A DNA stretch of 64,000 nt, from contig NC_082596.1 of NCBI RefSeq assembly GCF_030936135.1, forward strand, positions 8,904,155 through 8,968,154, given 5' to 3'. The notes below the pieces were generated by a model. It saw only the letters and a program-made list of their open reading frames with translations, did not search any database and was not told the DNA's origin. Origin of the DNA: Gavia stellata. Its lineage: Eukaryota; Chordata; Aves; Gaviiformes; Gaviidae. Shown here in pieces: positions 62,311 to 64,000 of the stretch. A program made the translations under genes and the position numbers. How positions within the stretch are numbered: position 1 is the stretch's first letter; every line of letters starts with the position of its first letter.

Positions 62311-62916
62311 CAGATATTCGTTACTCAGCAGGCTAGGGCCTCTTTTTGGAATAAACGATTAGCTGCGCTTCTTGCCAAAGAGCTGTTCGCTGGGAAACTC
62401 ACACAGCACTTGCAGCATGCGCTGCACCCTCTGAACTTCATCAGAAGTGTGTGAAGGCATTATTTTGCTTCTACTGCAGTCCGGGTTCCTTCCTAGTTGT
62501 CACGTTAATAGACGAACATAAGAGTTTGCAATTCAGGATCTCGTAAACAGGCTTGTTTTTATATAGTAGCACATACGTCCCCACGATTTTGAGCACCTGT
62601 GCCAGGACACTGCCCTCGCAGTCCTTTGCTCAGCCTTTCCCAAGACTGGTGCCCTTTCGGTCCTCGGGCAAACCCCTTGCACACGCCCGCCTCCCCTCAC
62701 CAAATTGTGTGAAGCCCTTTCTTCCCGGCACGGTAACGCTTCGGGAAGCAGGGCGGCAGGGCACTGGCGTTCACTGCTCCCAAAGCTTGCCCGGAAAGGG
62801 GATGGCAGAGGTGAGCCTCCCCCGGCTGGGCTGCGCGCCGGGAGGAAGGGGGGACCCGGGCTTGCCGGTGTGCGCCGGGGTTCCCCGCTGATTCTTAGGG
62901 ACCCTGTGCAGACCGG

Positions 62917-63093
62917 CCATTGGGGCTGTAGCCGCCGCAAACGCGTGCGGGCGACGGGGGGAGCCCTGGGGCGCAGGGACGGGCGGGCGGAGCCCCGGAA
63001 CGGGTGGCGGTCCGCCCCGTGCTCCCGTCGGGGAGGCGGTGGCAGCGGCGGCGGCGGGCAGCGCCGCCCGGCGGGCGGGGCGCGGGCTATAAA
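62917..63093 (+). promoter_or_regulatory. core and proximal promoter of an unnamed gene
   Basis: The TATA box TATAAAT is at 63088-63094, within CGGGCTATAAATCCGC. Just upstream, at 63073-63082, is an Sp1-type GC box GGGCGGGGCG; further GC boxes occur at about 62978-62990 and, inverted, at 63013-63020. An inverted CCAAT box (CCATTGG) is at 62917-62923, about 170 bp from the TATA box. The layout predicts transcription to the right, starting near 63119. A TATA box within a CpG island is found at a minority of vertebrate promoters, often strongly regulated genes; this is general knowledge, not evidence of identity. Confidence 0.8.
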
Positions 63094-63118
63094 TCCGCCC
63101 CGCGGCGGCGGGCGGGCG

Positions 63119-63173
63119 GTGGTCGGAGCGCGGCGGCGGCGGCAGCAGCGTAGGGAGAGCGGTACCGCAGCAG
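63119..63173 (+). other. predicted non-coding first exon (5' UTR)
   Basis: The start is inferred at about 30 bp after the TATA box; it could be off by several bases. The end is set by the splice donor at 63171-63179, CAG|GTAAGA, a near-ideal match. The exon is about 55 nt, GGC-rich, and contains no ATG, so translation would start in a later exon outside this window. I cannot name the gene: a short GC-rich untranslated exon holds no protein information. Confidence 0.7.
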
Positions 63174-64000
63174 GTAAGACAGGGTCCCTCCCTCCCTCCC
63201 TCCACCCACCTGTCTGTCCGTCCATCCATCTACCCCCCCCCCACTCCTGCAGACCTTGCAGCCCCTTCGAGGGCGCATCCTTGCATGACCCTGCTCCTTT
63301 TTCTTATCAGTAAATCCCTTTCCCCCTCCCTGCAGGCAGGGCTTTGCCGGCGGAGGAGCGGGTGGCTCTTAGCGGGGTGGTGGCTGGGCGCTGGCGGGAG
63401 GGAGCAGCGGACGGGGCGCCCCGAGCCGTACCCCGGCCCTTCTCCGTGGCGGGGGCAGCTGCTGGATGCTGCTGCCACGGTCCGGGCTCCCCGGGCAGCA
63501 GCGGACAGGGCTGGGCTGGAAAACAGCTGTGAAGCGAAGGCACATACTTTTCCTACGGAAGTTGGCTACTGGCGCTTGTTGCTTGTGTCTCTGCTCTCGC
63601 AGCTCTGCGTTGGGTTGGGAGCAGCGGACAGACTTGACTGGTGTCCAGCCTTTACTAGCCGTTGTTTCAGTGGGGTTATTATCCTCATGTGTGATGATAG
63701 GTGCGGTTTGCCATCTGTGCTTCCAGGCACTGCTCAGGTTCAGAGCGCTTCATGGTAGCGTTTGCAGTGGAGGCACAGATGTGTATTGAGTCTGATGAAA
63801 TAAGTGATTTCACTTCTGCTAGGGAGGATGTTTTGGTTAACGCTTTCCACTGTGTTACGGTTTTCCTATGAAACACTTGCAAACTGGCATTGCTCACTGT
63901 TTTATAAAGACCCCAGTTCCTGATTTTGAACCCATCCCCAGAATAGGACTCCCTTTAGGCTTCAGGTAGAAATATTTACCAACTATATTATTTGGATGTT
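63174..64000 (+). other. predicted first intron (5' part)
   Basis: It begins GTAAGAC and starts with a TCCC-rich tract (63186-63206) followed by TCCA-like units and a C run. CpG density falls after about 63540. No in-frame coding exon with a good acceptor is recognised before the window ends. The 157- and 107-codon plus-strand frames at 63285-63789 have no domain. An alternative first exon or start in 63340-63530 is possible, since the island continues. Confidence 0.6.
63186..63240. repeat. TCCC/TCCA-rich simple repeat
   Basis: Tandem TCCC units followed by GTCTGTCCG, TCCATCCATC and a run of C. Low-complexity pyrimidine tract at the start of the predicted intron. Confidence 0.85.

Larger units (their letters stand above)
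62640..63540. promoter_or_regulatory. CpG island
   Basis: From about 62640 to 63540 the sequence becomes very GC-rich and dense in CpG, especially 62930-63170, in contrast to the AT-richer DNA on the left and right. Long open frames on both strands here (up to 230 codons at 62533-63225 minus) are a by-product of few AT-rich stop codons. Islands of this kind usually mark promoters of vertebrate genes, and the TATA box, GC boxes and splice donor inside it support that. Boundaries are by eye. Confidence 0.9.

Noticed and set aside
62533..63313. 230-codon minus and 202-codon plus open frames
   Set aside because: They overlap each other in the CpG island and consist of Pro/Arg/Gly/Ala-rich sequence that results from GC composition. 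The minus frame crosses the TATA box and predicted exon.
1..64000. tRNA, rRNA and familiar microRNA sequences
   Set aside because: No B-box-like GGTTCGANTCC and no seed-containing hairpin of the well-known microRNAs was seen by eye. A covariance-model search would be needed to exclude them.

Overview
This window looks like a bird nuclear chromosome, most likely from Neoaves. The evidence is repeated 3' ends of the bird-typical CR1 LINE (8-bp ATTCTATG or GATTCTGT terminal repeats, FADDT reverse transcriptase motif), two long terminal repeats of kinds I recall from bird genomes, and weak ancient MIR/L2-like fossils. Overall base composition is moderately AT-rich. There are no bacterial-type operons, tRNA or rRNA genes, or CRISPR arrays. 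The clade call rests on remembered repeat families, not on a search.

Layout. Bases 1 to about 62,640 form a gene-poor stretch in which I find no convincing protein-coding exon. Open frames there are short, mostly under 150 codons, and do not resemble known families. It could be intergenic, or introns of a larger gene. Its recognisable content is mobile DNA. CR1 fragments lie at 264-335, 6021-6201, 10530-10692, 24171-24330, 40170-41328, 43945-44228, 45830-47910 (interrupted) and 53270-54290. A solo LTR with a perfect 5-bp target duplication lies at 22781-23375. A 1.17-kb LTR at 46020-47190 sits inside the old CR1 at 45830-47910. Very old MIR/L2-like fragments lie near 25.9, 28.2, 31.8 and 33.2 kb. 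Simple repeats include a (GGATT) array at 15076-15129 and a compound tetranucleotide tract at 9607-9674. A GC-rich patch at 36420-36800 stands out from its surroundings and is unexplained.

The right end changes character. From about 62,640 to 63,540 there is a CpG island. It contains Sp1-type GC boxes, an inverted CCAAT box, a TATA box at 63088-63093 and, about 85 bases downstream, a near-perfect splice donor (exon end at 63173). I read this as the promoter and a short non-coding first exon of a plus-strand gene whose body lies beyond the window. I cannot name the gene.

How the parts work together: the only likely functional unit is this promoter and first exon, with the preceding 62 kb as its upstream region, which may hold enhancers. 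The transposon record gives relative ages. The CR1s at 45.8-47.9 and 53.3-54.3 kb and the MIR/L2 pieces are oldest. The 46-kb LTR is younger than its CR1 host. The 40-41 kb CR1 (uninterrupted reverse transcriptase frame) and the 22.8-kb solo LTR (intact target duplication) are among the youngest. I see no previously undescribed multi-gene system here.
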